The position numbers were made by a program, and so were the translations under genes. 64,000 nt of DNA from Brasenia schreberi (taxonomy: Eukaryota > Streptophyta > Magnoliopsida > Nymphaeales > Cabombaceae): NCBI GenBank assembly GCA_036023115.1, contig JAYKKT010000041.1, positions 124,001 to 188,000 on the forward strand. Reading direction: 5' to 3'. Below, in pieces: positions 34,791-47,600 of this stretch (positions are counted from its first letter, which is position 1; the number at the start of each line of letters is the position of its first letter). The notes beneath the pieces are model-generated. The model was not told where the DNA came from. It saw only the letters and a list, made by a program, of their open reading frames with translations, and did not search any database.

Positions 34791-35679
34791 GTCGGCATTT
34801 CTTCTAGCACATGAAGATCGGGAAGCTTCAACTTAAGTTGGGATTTTATTATCATCCTGCCTCCATATTAATGGAGATACCTAAATAAGTTGGAATTCTC
34901 TAGGATTTTTTTCTTTGGCATTTCTTCCCTTGTAAAGGGATATTTGAGCGAGATTTTGAAGGCTTCTTTCTCTTCCTTTTGAAAACGAGGGGAAGAGACC
35001 ACCAATTTGAATGCAACTCTTTCTTCTTTTGCACCTAAAACTGACACTACGGAAGCAGGAAAGTGGTAGTAGGGACTTCGGCTGCTAATGAGCAATCAAG
35101 GGTTTCGCTCACATGGGCACAACACTCCCTGTGCAAGCAAATGCGAACTTTTGCCCCAACAGTCAAGGCCTATCGACTATAATCGCACTGCTCTCTTTGT
35201 GCAGAAGTCATTTATATAGAAGAAGACCAAGAGGGGAAGATAATTGTTTCCTCAATTAGACCGTTATCACCTGCCAGGGGTCTCGACTCACAAGATGTGA
35301 AGGTCGGGAGTTCAATACCTGGGCCCTGCATACTTGGCTCCAGCCCTCCCGTTATAACAGAAAAAAGAAAGAAAGAGAAACTGTTTCCTACCTTGCCTTG
35401 GACTGAAGCACTTTCTTTTTCTCTTCAAAGGCCCAACTTCCTTTTTCGGCAAATAGGAAGTCAGGAACCGCTATACAAGATTTTCCTGCACTTCCCCTTG
35501 CCAAATTATTGATAAGCAACTTATAAATCCATGGAAGCCCGACTTTCAGTCTTCTGTTTCTAATATTGCACAAGTGAAGAACAATTTCCCAAATAACGGC
35601 TGAAGCTTGAACGCTTTCCTCCACCCAAAATAAATGGAAAAGGATTTATTTATCATGAAGATCATCAGACAGCCAGCTA
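34791..35679. other. Intergenic between cyclin relic and GDT1-like 3' end
   Basis: No gene. It contains the SINE-like block described separately at 35262-35370 and probably the GDT1-like 3' UTR near 35500-35679. Confidence 0.4.
35262..35370 (+). repeat. tRNA-derived SINE-like element
   Basis: The block reads CAGGGGTCTCGACTCACAAG, then GTGAAGGTCGGGAGTTCAAT (B-box-like), then GCATACTTGGCTCCAGCCCT, then CCCGTTATAACAG before an A/G-rich stretch. It matches the layout and tail of 32480-32580 and resembles the tail near 16500. The A/G-rich end (AAAAAAGAAAGAAAGAGAAA) could be the SINE tail. Confidence 0.45.
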
Positions 35680-38600
35680 TCAAGGGCCTTCTATCGGGGA
35701 AAGATAAGATTGAAGCCCAAATACAACAAAAAGAATTCCTCCAGAAAGAGCCACCTGTTTGACAATGGACACAAGATTTAAGTGTTTGAAAAGCTCTAAT
35801 CACGAGGAAAACTAACTTGATCTTGCTGTTACCATCTTTTCTGATATTCGAGATGCTAAACTTTTCCCTCCAAGAACAGCTGCTGTTGTACAAAGTGCTT
35901 GAGCACTGCAACACATATGTTGATTGACAAAAGTAAATACCGAATGCTGTCCAAAGCTAATCAACAAAATAAAGTAGGAAAAAGGTAGAACTGGATTACA
36001 TAATTCCTCCAAGGACCACACCGAAAGGATTTTCCTCTGAAGCTAATCCAATTGTAGCCAGCTGAAAGGTAGAATAGTATATGAAGATCATCGAGATGAG
36101 CAAGAACCAACTACATTATTGAAACATGGATAACTCCAGTCTCCAAGTGCTTACCTGACTCTTGTCACCCCATTCACCAAAGAATGTAAGGGAGAATGCC
36201 TGCAAAACAAAAATGAATGTAAACTCAAAATTAATAAACAAAAGTTCAAGAAATTACTAAAAAAAACATGCAGATCCAATAAGTTATAAACCATAATAAA
36301 ATTGTTTATCACCTTGAAAAAAATAGGCGAAAATATGTGAGAAAGAAGTCTCCCCTGCTCTTTTAGATCGTCAGCCTGTTCAAAAGCTTGAATTCAGTTT
36401 AGTCCAAAACAAAATAGTCTGAGCAAACCCATTTCGTTATTTTCTTGCTTCTCTTTCTCTCTTTCTCCCGGTGACGGCAGACTCATCATATTCGCTTTCA
36501 CGCCCAAAGATTTGCTCTCTATTGACGATATGATAGGCAGAAATTCCAATGCTTTCAATGGTTGGGCGATACTCCCTATTTCTTTTAACCCCCCACACAC
36601 CTGAACATAACCTCGCGTTTCTGCGGGGTTTGGCTTGTGTTTTAAGTAATCAAAACTCTAGCTGCTCCACGACGACTTTCGACTTGGGAGAAATATCTAC
36701 ACGATCTCCATTCCAACACCTTCACTCCGGCAGTGACAACAAGGGCAATCCGCGTTCCAACATACTCATTTAATATTTTGTATAAGGTTTTTTCCTATTT
36801 TTGTATGTGTATTTTGTATCTTATTGTGTTATTTTTTTTTTTAATGATAATATATTAAGTGAGTGAATATCTTTTCATTTTATTTATGGCAACCTATGAA
36901 GTGGGAGACAATCTTTGTGAGTGTTTTGGTGGTTTATAAAGTGAAGATTGAGATTTATGAAGTTTTTTTATTAAGATTTAGGAGGTAAATTAAGATGTTA
37001 AGGAGTGCTAGTGTTATGCAGTCTCAATTAAGATATAATGATCTGACAGGAACTAGATTGAAAAGACATGGTAGTGGGGTATTTCAATTGAGGGAAAGAG
37101 ATTGAAAATCAAATGTAATTTTTGTGATAAAGTGACGAGTTGTAAAAAAATTTGATTAAAACATCACCTGACAAGAACTAGAAAAGAGATTGCTCCTTGC
37201 ATGAGCAAAGTTAGGAGAGTGTTAGAAGTCATTAAATGACAATATCTATAGATAATTGAGAATATAGTTTAAGAGGTAAGAAAAAGAAGATGCAGGGATG
37301 TTTCAGGAAGAGGATATTTGGCTTGATAATGATGGTGATGATAGTATCCTTTCTAATGCTAGAACAGAGGTTGGTAGTAGTAGTTTTCAACTAGCAACTA
37401 GGAGAAAGAGGGTTGTTGAAGAGGTTGTAAGTGGTAGAAGACGAAGGACTAAAGGAAAATCTTATTCTCACATATAATGGTTTTTTTCTCTTAGTATTAT
37501 ACATGGCACTCAACCTAGAATTCGTTCTTCTATGGCTTCATAGCAATTGCATGAGCAGTTAGACCTTACAGTGAGGAGATAGATAGTTTTATGATGCTTG
37601 CATTTCATTTAATGAAACAAATTCCTTTCATTTTCTAGCAATGATAGATGTCATTGCTAACATTAATTCAAGGTATAAGATGTCATCTTATAACAAGTTG
37701 AGATGAAAACTATTAAATAAAATTGTTCTTAAAGTCGAAGAGTATTGTTCAACTTTAAGGGAATCATGAAAGGAGACAGGATGCCCTATCATGACAGATG
37801 GATGGATATATAAGCGAAGAAGGATTTTATTAAACTTTTTTTTATCTATTGTCTTAAAGAAATTTTATTTTTTGGACCACTAGATATATCATAGGAACGT
37901 CATACTGTAGAGCTTTAAAAGCAAGAATTTGATAAGGTGATATTGTAGGTTGGGCATGAAAATATAGTCCAATAAATTACATATAATGCAATTAACTATA
38001 AAGCAAACAGTTGCTACTAAGTTTTCAACTAATTTCTTTTCAGTATAGAGCATTATTAAACAAAAACAAGTCTTTAAAAGAATATTTACCTTAGATGAAT
38101 GGCAGCAGTTTGCAAAATTACCTCAAAATAGGAAAAATAGAAAATTGAATGAGGTTTTAGAGACGGTTTTCAGAAATACATTTTGGAACTCCTATCTTAG
38201 ATTATTAAGGATGACATACCCTTTGGTTAAAGCTTTCAAATTGATTGGCAGTGAGGAGAAGCCATCTATGTGTTATCTTTATAAAGCCATGGATAGGACT
38301 AAAGAAGCTATAAGGAGCAACTTTAATAGAAAAAGACAAAGAGTGATTATGTACATTTATGGTGGATTATTTATAATACATGAAACAATCAAGTGCATCA
38401 ACATATTCATGCATCAACTTACTATCTAAATCTATCGTTTAGGTATTCTACAACTTTTAAAAGAAACAGTGAGGTTAATAGAGGTATCATTGATTGCATA
38501 AACAGATTGGTCCCTCACAAAAGTAGAGTAGATATTATCATAGCCTTTCACTTATGGACTTGCCTGTAACCATTATTAATATGCACCCAGGTAAACTATT

Positions 38601-41600
38601 TATCTTAATATTTAAGTTTTTTAAATCTTATATTTATAATAGAATAAATCCTTATATTTATCTTTTTCTATTAGATGTTTGGTGGAATAAGTTTGGAAGT
38701 AATTGCTTAAACCTAAGAGATTTTGCAATAAGAGTTTTGAGTCAACCCTTTAGTGGAACTGTTTGTGAAAGAAATTGGAGTTTCTTTAAACATATTCACA
38801 AAAAAAAACACAAGTTGGTGTAAGAGTAATTCTTCAAACCAAGAATCGCCAAGAGATCAATACGCCAAATACACCACACACAACAAAGAAACCAAGTTAA
38901 GCAAGGAACCAATGAATCAAACCAAATATCCAAAGTACTGCAAAACAACATATTTATTAAGGATGAATATGTAAATAATTGTTGATAATCGAAGGTTGAA
39001 TCACCAACGTTGAAATTTGTCAAATCGCCAAGATCTCAAAACATCCAAATATGGATGTCACATATAAAGAACACACTAGGAGCCAATAAGAGTCAAAACA
39101 ATGAACTCAAATCACAAATAAAGGTTGTCCAAGACAACATAATTTATTGATAAGTGAATGCACTATTTATATTTATAGAGGAAGATACATGGCAAGAAAG
39201 AGAGAAATGGGACAACTAAGTGGTTGTTGCAAGTGTTGGCCAGCACTGCTGCCCAGTGCTTCCAACAGTTATGAAGTAGCCGTTCAAACTTATGGGATAT
39301 ATACCGAAAGTTTGTCCAGAAAAAATTGAAAATGAGTGGTCGAGAGAGATTTGGTGAAGAAATCAGCTAGCCATATCTCTGTTGTAACATAACACAAAGT
39401 TATCTTCTTTTGCAATCATTCTTCACGAACAAAACGACAATCCATTTCAATGTTCTTCGCCCGTTCATGAAAGGTGTTGTTGGACGCAATGTACATGACA
39501 CTTTTATTGTCACAATACATAGTGGCAGGTTGGTGAGAAGTAACACCCATATCGCTCAAAACAACTGTAATCCAAGAAATCTCCGTAGCCACAGTAGCCA
39601 TTGCTTGATATTCTACTTCGGTTGAAGAAAGTGATACCTTCTGTTGCTTATTATATTTCTAAGATACGAGTGATTCACCTAAAAAGACACAAAAACCAGT
39701 CATAGAATGTCTATGGTTGACATCTCCACCCTAATCACCATCAGTATAGACAGATAAATCAAAAGAAGTGGAAGAAGTCAGAAGTACCCCTTATCTAAAA
39801 GAGTGCTTTATGTATCTGATGATTCTAATAACTGTACTCATGTCAGCACTAGTAGGAGCTTGTTGAAACTGACTTGCAGTGTGTATGACATGTGATATGT
39901 CTGAACGGGTGATAGTGAGATAGGTCAACGCTCCTATAAGTTGTCTGTATGGGGTAGGATCATCCAGTTTCTCTCCATCTGATGCTCTCAATTTTGTTCC
40001 AAAGACATCTAGTGTATCCACCCTCTTTTCGTCGGTTAGACCTAACCTGTCAATAATTTAACTCGCAAATTTTGTTTGAGACATAAAGTATCATTTATCA
40101 TTACGTATAATTTCAATTCCCAAAAAGTAACTAAGCAAACCAAGATCTTTCATTTCAAATTCTTTGTGAAGATCATGTTTACCTTGTAAGATACCCACTT
40201 TATCACTTTCAGTGATGATCATAAGAGAAGAATTACTATACCTACATCTGATTTCCTTACAAATAATACAGTATTAGTATAACAAGAAGTAAAGTGATGC
40301 AGATGCATGAATTTTTCAAAACGATCAAACCAAGCCATATAATGGTTTTTATAGTTTGAGAACATGATCCTTGAGAAAAACAAACCTGGGAGGAGGAGTT
40401 ATATAAACTTCTTCAATTAAATATCCATTCAAAAATGTATTTTTAACATCAAGTTTATATATATCACAGTTTTGAATAACACTAAGAGTGATTAGAATTC
40501 TAATAGTAGTCATTCTAGCAACATGAGCAAAAGTTTCATCATAATCGATTCCATGCTCTTGAGCATATCCCTTGGCTACTAATTTGGCCTTATATCTTTC
40601 AATATTACCATTACTATGAGTTTTGATTTTATAAACCTATCGACAGCCAATAACCTTCTTATTTTTAGGCGTAGGTACAATGATCCAAGTTTGAGCTTTG
40701 TCTAAGGCTCTAAGTTCATCATTCCAACTTCTCATTCAGGAATACCCTTAGCTTAGTAATAGAACTTAGGTTCTTTGATTTGGTGAAGAATTGCAATCAA
40801 ATTTTTGCGTTGAGGTTCAAAAGTTTCATAGGAAACAAAACGTTGAGGAGGTTTTGAAATTCTAGGTTCTAGACATATGTTAGGAGATTCTCTATGACGT
40901 CGTGTATAATGTAATAAGAAGGATTTAATGATGGGTTGATGATCAACAATTTCATTTTGAACACTATCATGCTCTAGCCGACTATCTTGATGATCTTCAG
41001 GGTTACAATCATCGTCTTCTTCTAGATCAAAGAAGTCTTGAGATATAGATGATTAAGAACTTTCTAAAGATTTAGACTTATAGTAAGGATCATTTTAAAA
41101 GAATTTTATCTTTAGAAATATACAATTTATCATTAATAGGATCAAAACATCTATAACCTTTTTTGTCTACGCCATAACCAAGAAATATACATTCAAAGGC
41201 CTTAGGAGATAATTTATCATTTTTATCCGTATAAACAAAGCATCTGCACCCAAAAACTCTTAGTCTTTTGTCATAAGGAGGAAGATTATATAGTTTTTCA
41301 AGGAGAGAAATATTTTAGTTTGGTTGAGGGCATTCTATTAATAAGATATACTGCAGTAAGAGTAGCTTCTGCCCATAAAAACTTAGGAACATTGCTGGCA
41401 ATTCTCATAGTACGACATGTTTTTATGATATGTCAATGTTTTCTCTCAGCCAAGCCATTTTGTTGAGGGGTTTTGGTGCACGATTTTTTATGCAAAATTC
41501 CATTAGTTTCGACAAACTTTTGAAACTCATTTGACATATATTCTCCTCCCAAATCAGATCTAAAAATCTTAATAGTAGAGCCAAATTGATTTTTAACCAT

Positions 41601-44600
41601 ATTACAAAAGGTTATAAATTTTTCAAACACTTTCGAGTTTTGCTTCAAAAAATATATCCAAGTAAAGCGAATAAAGTCATCTACAAATAACACATAGTAT
41701 TGAACACCTCCCTTAGAAACAATAGGAGCAGAACCCCAAACATCAGAGTGTATTAATTCAAAAGCTTTGTTTGGTACATAATTTCTTTCACCAAAAGGAA
41801 GATGATGCATTTTTCCAAGCACACACTCTTTACATTTAAACTTTTGTTCCCTAATTTTTTTCAATAAAGGAAAATTACACAATTTATGTATATCTAAATG
41901 CCTAAGTCGTTTATGCCAAAGGATAGCATCTTGAGTTAAATTAAAAGATTCAAAATTTGACATAACTAAATAATTCATTTTGTATAGTCCGTTTTCTCTA
42001 TGGCCTTAACCAATCACCTTCACACAATGCTTGGATGAGAAAGTGACTATACAATCATTATCACAAATTTGAAGAACCGAAAGTAAGTTCAAATTGAGTT
42101 TATGTATAAAGCTTACGTTTTGGATTTTAAAATTTTCTTTTTTGAAATTTCCTATTTTTTCAATTTGAAGTTTTGTACGATCGACCGTAAATACATGCTT
42201 TCCAACGATATCATGAGATTCATTTAAGAATTTTTCACAATGAGTCATATGAAAAGAAGCACCCGAATCTAAAAACCAAGACATACCTTAAGAGATAGAG
42301 AGAGCGTTTTCGGAGATGCTTGCTTTTTCCTTAAACATTTCTTTTATATATGCTTTGATGTTGGTAGGCAAGACTCCTTCTTTCTCTTCCATAGCTCCTA
42401 CATTTCCAAATTTCTTTCGAAGAAGATGACAAGTGGTTTTGATATGCCCACTTTCCTTGCAATAGTGACATATAGTGTCCTTGGTTGGCCATGGTCCCGT
42501 GGGTTTCTTGCTTGTTCCTTCGAAGTTTTTCGCACACAGAGGCTTATACATCTTCATGTTAGCTCTCGGTTTGGAGGCGATAAGAATGACTTCTTTTGCA
42601 ACATTGATATTTTTCAACCTTGTTTCCTCCGTAACAAGGTTGGCCAAAAACGAGTCTCCTTTTGGTAGGTTTTCTATGTATTAAGTTTGATCTAATATTT
42701 TTAAATTCGTCTTTTAAACCATGCATAAACAAAAAGAAATATTGATTATCTAAAAACTCTTGAAATTCATCCAATTTTTGAAGTTTTCCGAATTTATCAA
42801 AACTTCTAAGTTGAGTCCATAGTTCCGAAAACTTATTGTGATAATCTCTAATGCTTAAGTTCCCTTGCTTAAGCATATCCTTTCCACTAAATCAATTTGG
42901 AAAACAAAATCATCTTGAGAGTTAAGCTTTTTTAAGTATTCTCATGTTTTAAAAGCATTTTCGAAAATACTAATTATATTTCTAAGTTTTTCATCTATAT
43001 TTTGATAAATAATCCAAGTTATTTTAGCATTCATTTTTTCCCAAGTTTTTAGATTTTGCTTATATTTTTCATGTGTTTTAACAATATCATCATCATCCAA
43101 ACCATCAATGTCTAAAATCGGTTCTTTGATTGTGCCATTAATATAATCCCAAAGATCTTTTGATAAAAAATATATTTTCATAGTCCTTACCCAACTTTGG
43201 TAGCATTGATGCATCTAAAAGATTCTTTTTTGCTTTCCATTTTGTGAAAAAACAAAAATTTTAGACTTACCTCAATTTCGGAGTGATTTCACGAAATTCG
43301 CAATCTTGGCATGCTTCCCAGTGTGCTCAAAATCTTTAATACGAGGCTCTAATACCATGTAAATAATTATTGATAATCGAAGGTTGAATCACCAACATTG
43401 AAATTTGTCAAATCGCCAAGATCTCAAAACATCCGAATATGGATGTCACATATAAAGAACACACTAGGAGCCAACAAGAGTCAAAACAATGAACTCAAAT
43501 CACAAACAAAGGTTGTGCAAGACAACATAATTTATTTATAAGTGAATGCACTATTTATAGAGGAAGTTACATGGCAAGAAAGAGGGAAATGGGACAGCTA
43601 AGTGGTTGTTGCAAGTGTTGGCCATGCTTGGCCAGTGGCCCATGCCATCTACATCAAATGCACGAGCCCTAATGGCCAGTGCGCCTATTACATTTAACAG
43701 AATAAGCTCTATTTGTAGAGAAAAAGAGAATTAAAATACAGCAACAAAGTGAGTTCATCTAGCCGTTGGGGGTTGGATGGTCAGCCCACAATGGCTAGTT
43801 TGGGGCGCAAGGCCTTGGTCCAAGCCCTAGTGGCCCGACCAAGCCAAGATGATTTACGGGCCCTAGTAGCCCGTACCTATTACATATTTTAATATCCCCC
43901 CCTCAAACTTATGATATACGTTTGTCTAAGAAGAAATGAAACTGAAGAGCTGATAATCATTTGTTGAAAAAGTCGGTTAGTTGTAGTTCTAAGTCACATA
44001 ACACAGGGTTAACTTCTTCTTGAAGCATTCCTCTTTGACAAAGTGACAATCTATCTCGATATGTTTTGTTATTTCATGAAACGTGTTGTTAGAGGCTATA
44101 TGCAAGACACTCTTGTTGTCACAAAAAATTATGGACGGTTCTTCCAACATACCTCCATGTCTCTCAAAAGCTCTACGATCCAAGAAATCTCAGTATCAGT
44201 ACTTGCTATAACTCGATATTCTGCTTCTATAAATGATAGAGGCACCATATGTTGTCTCTTGCACCTCTAAGATATCAAGTTTTCACCTAAAAATACGCAA
44301 AATTCGGTAGTGGAATGTCGATTATTGACATCTTCACCCAAATATGCATCATTATATGCAATTAAATCAAGAGAATAAGAAGTCAGAAATATCCCCTTCT
44401 CCATAAAGTGCTTAATGTATCTGATCATTCTCATAACTGCACTAATGTGAGCACTAGTAGGAGCCTGTTGAAATTGACTTGCAGTACCATGTCATATGTT
44501 TGGACGATTGATAGTGAGATAAGTCAATACTCCTATCAGTTGTCTGTACGGTATAAGATCTTCCAGTTTCTCTCCATTTTATTCATAGTGCTTCTCGGGT

Positions 44601-47600
44601 TTTTGCCTTCTCATCGGTTAAATCTAACTTGTTAATAATATCACTTACAAATTTTATTTAAGACATAAATATTTTCTATCATAATATACAACTTCAATTC
44701 CCAAAAAATAAACTAGCAAACCAAGGTCTTTCATTTCAAACTCCTTGTGGAGATCCCTTTTAACTTGTAATATATCTTTATCACTTCTAGTGATAATCAT
44801 GTCATTAGCATACCAAAGCAATAATACAATGCTTGCATTTGACTTTCTTATAAATAATGTTGTGTCAGTATAACAAGATATAAAGTTATGAACATGAATG
44901 AAGCTTTCAAATCTATCAAACCAAGCCTTAGGTGCTTGCTTAAGAACATATAAGGCTTTTCGTAACTTAAACAACATGATTATTTAAAATATTTAATCCT
45001 TAGAGAATCATATAAACCTCTTCATTTAAGTTGTTGTTCCAAAAAATATTTTTAACATCTCATTTAAAAACTTTCCAATTTCTAATAGCACTGAGTTATT
45101 AAAATTCTAATGGCTACCATTGTAGCAACCGAAGCAAAGGTTTCTTGATAGTGTAATCCGTATTTTTTAGTATACCCTTTAGCTACTAGTCTAACTTTAT
45201 ATCTTTCTATGTTGTCATGATTATGTATTTTTATTTATATACCATCTACATCCAATAAGTTTTTTGTCCTTAGGTTTAGGTACAATATCCCAAGTTTAAG
45301 CTTTATCTAAGACCTTTAATTCTTCTTACATTGCATTTTCCCATTCTCAAATGTCTTTAGCTTGATTATAGAAGTTGAATTCTTTTACTTATAAAATAAT
45401 AGCAATAAGATTTTTTCTTTAGGGTTCAAAGGTTTCATAGGACACAAATCTTTGTGGGGGCATTGAAATTCTAGGAGGCAGTCTAATATTTTTTTATTGT
45501 CTAGTTCTTCTAGCGTAATATAAAGGAAAAGGCATTATAATACCACGAGACTCATTGTTTCTCTTATCTTATTGCCACATGTGTGTTAATCTTGTTGTCT
45601 TCAATCAATGGTTTCTTCTCTATCACTATTTTCATTCTCACTATCTTCTAAGTTTGCAAAGTTATTTAGAAAGGTATATTTTTATTTATCTTCAATGTTA
45701 AAGTCATAGTAGTAGTTTTCTTCCAAAAATCTCACATCTTTTGATACATAAAGTTTATCTTCTTTAGAATCAAAAGATTCAAAACACCTATAACCCTTTG
45801 TGTCAATGCTATAACCTAAAAAGGCACACTTTATAGCTCGAGGAGATAATTTTTCATTCATATGCGTATAAACAAAAAATTTATAACAAAAAATTCTAAC
45901 ATAATATAGGGCAAGTATAAGCAATTTTTCAAAAGGAGAAATGTTATTAAGTTTAGAAGAATGCATTCTATTTCTTAGATAAACGGCGATAAGGATAGCT
46001 TACGACCACAAGAATTTTGGTACTTTACTAGCAATCAAGAGCTATGTTATCAATAACGCTATAGCAGGTGACCCTTAACGAGCGACCCGCCATGGCCACT
46101 ATAGCGCCGCTAACAACGCTATAGCGGACTATTATAGCGGTCCGCTATAGAACGGTTAGCAGACAACAACAGTAATAATGCTATATTGGATCAACCCGAT
46201 CCAAAACAACATTATTAACCTAATTCACACATCACATGCAGGAGACTCCCGCCTCTCGCATAGTCCCGCAGTGCCGCCTCTGCTAACCTATCGCACGCAT
46301 CACGCGCAGAAGTGCCTCCAAAAAACCACCTGTTCCGCCACTGTCAGAGTTGCCAACACATGAAACGAAAGACAAGGGATGTCCGCCTTGCCTGGCCTTT
46401 GCAGACTGTTCCAGATTCCGCAACAACCGCAGAGTGGTCCGCTACTGTCGCTACAGTAAGGACTACAAAAACTTGCCAAGTCACCTTCCTTTCTCTCTTC
46501 CTCTGTTGAGATCAGACTAACCCACACTCTATTGGCCTTTTCACACTCCTGTAATACATGACACTCTTGTAATACATGCAGGACATCTTCCTGTATCCCA
46601 TATGGCTCCAAACTTCTGCCAAATTGCTTGCACTCGTGCTTTCTGTGTCATGGACCGTGAACTTATCGATATGGGGTGGTTTGGCCCGATGTGCACCTGG
46701 CAAAGAGGTCTAGTGAAAGAAAGGCTTGATCGAGTTAGGGTAGCGCTTCGGATATCTTGCAAGTTCTTATGAAAATCCTTTGATGAAGCCAGGGAAACGG
46801 ATATCTTGCAACAACACTCAGGATGTGAGTTATCATCAATTGTCTTGCTGAAATTGAAACTTATGATCATTATGGAAAGTGATGTGACAATTTTGACATG
46901 TTGCTATTATGAAAAACACCTTTTCCTTTGGGGATAGAGGCCCTGATGGCAAACTTGGGTATGTCTGTTTGTTTAACCTCATTAACTTCTTATGATTCTA
47001 TATATCTGGGTGTAGTTTGTGTGTATTGAATGAATATTAGTTTGTGTAAATGTGACTAAGCGTTTATCTTTCAAAAAGAGGAACTAACACGTCCAAATTC
47101 TTCTAGGCACATGCATATTTCATATTTTCGAAACTTCTTTTGGTAAACTATTGAAAGGGTCAGGTATTGTTAGATAAAGGGTACAAATTGAAAAAAATAT
47201 TTCTATCTGGATGCATATCTATGATTTTATGCAGTTTTTAAACTGACATTGGGGTCATATGTTGTTGAATTTCCTATGCATGCATAGACCATTTGATGCT
47301 CTAACTCGAGATAGATTCAAGGTGGGCAATGTGATGTTATACGTTGTTTTCCTTTTCTTAAACATACTGTTCATAAAAACAATTTAGCAAAAAATACGGG
47401 GGCTTATTTTCCACACCCAAATGTTGTTTTGGTGTATGGTTCTTTTGAAATGACAGTCACGTTGTTCACCACATTATCACTTACTAGTTCATACCTACTT
47501 TTGTTTCCTCCTTTTGTTGCTCTGAGTCTCTAACTATCGAATTACATATTTGTCAGCTTAAAATGAGAATAGTATCAAGTCTCTCGTACTATCTATATTG

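Noticed and set aside
43358..43884. A single long LTR shared by two copia elements in tandem
   Set aside because: The block is composite: 43358-43699 is LTR A and 43705-43884 is the right part of LTR B, separated by the GAATA duplication.
46300..46870. Minus-strand frames in element D as a transposase or captured gene
   Set aside because: The frames overlap one another, lack domain motifs and have no splice structure that I can support.
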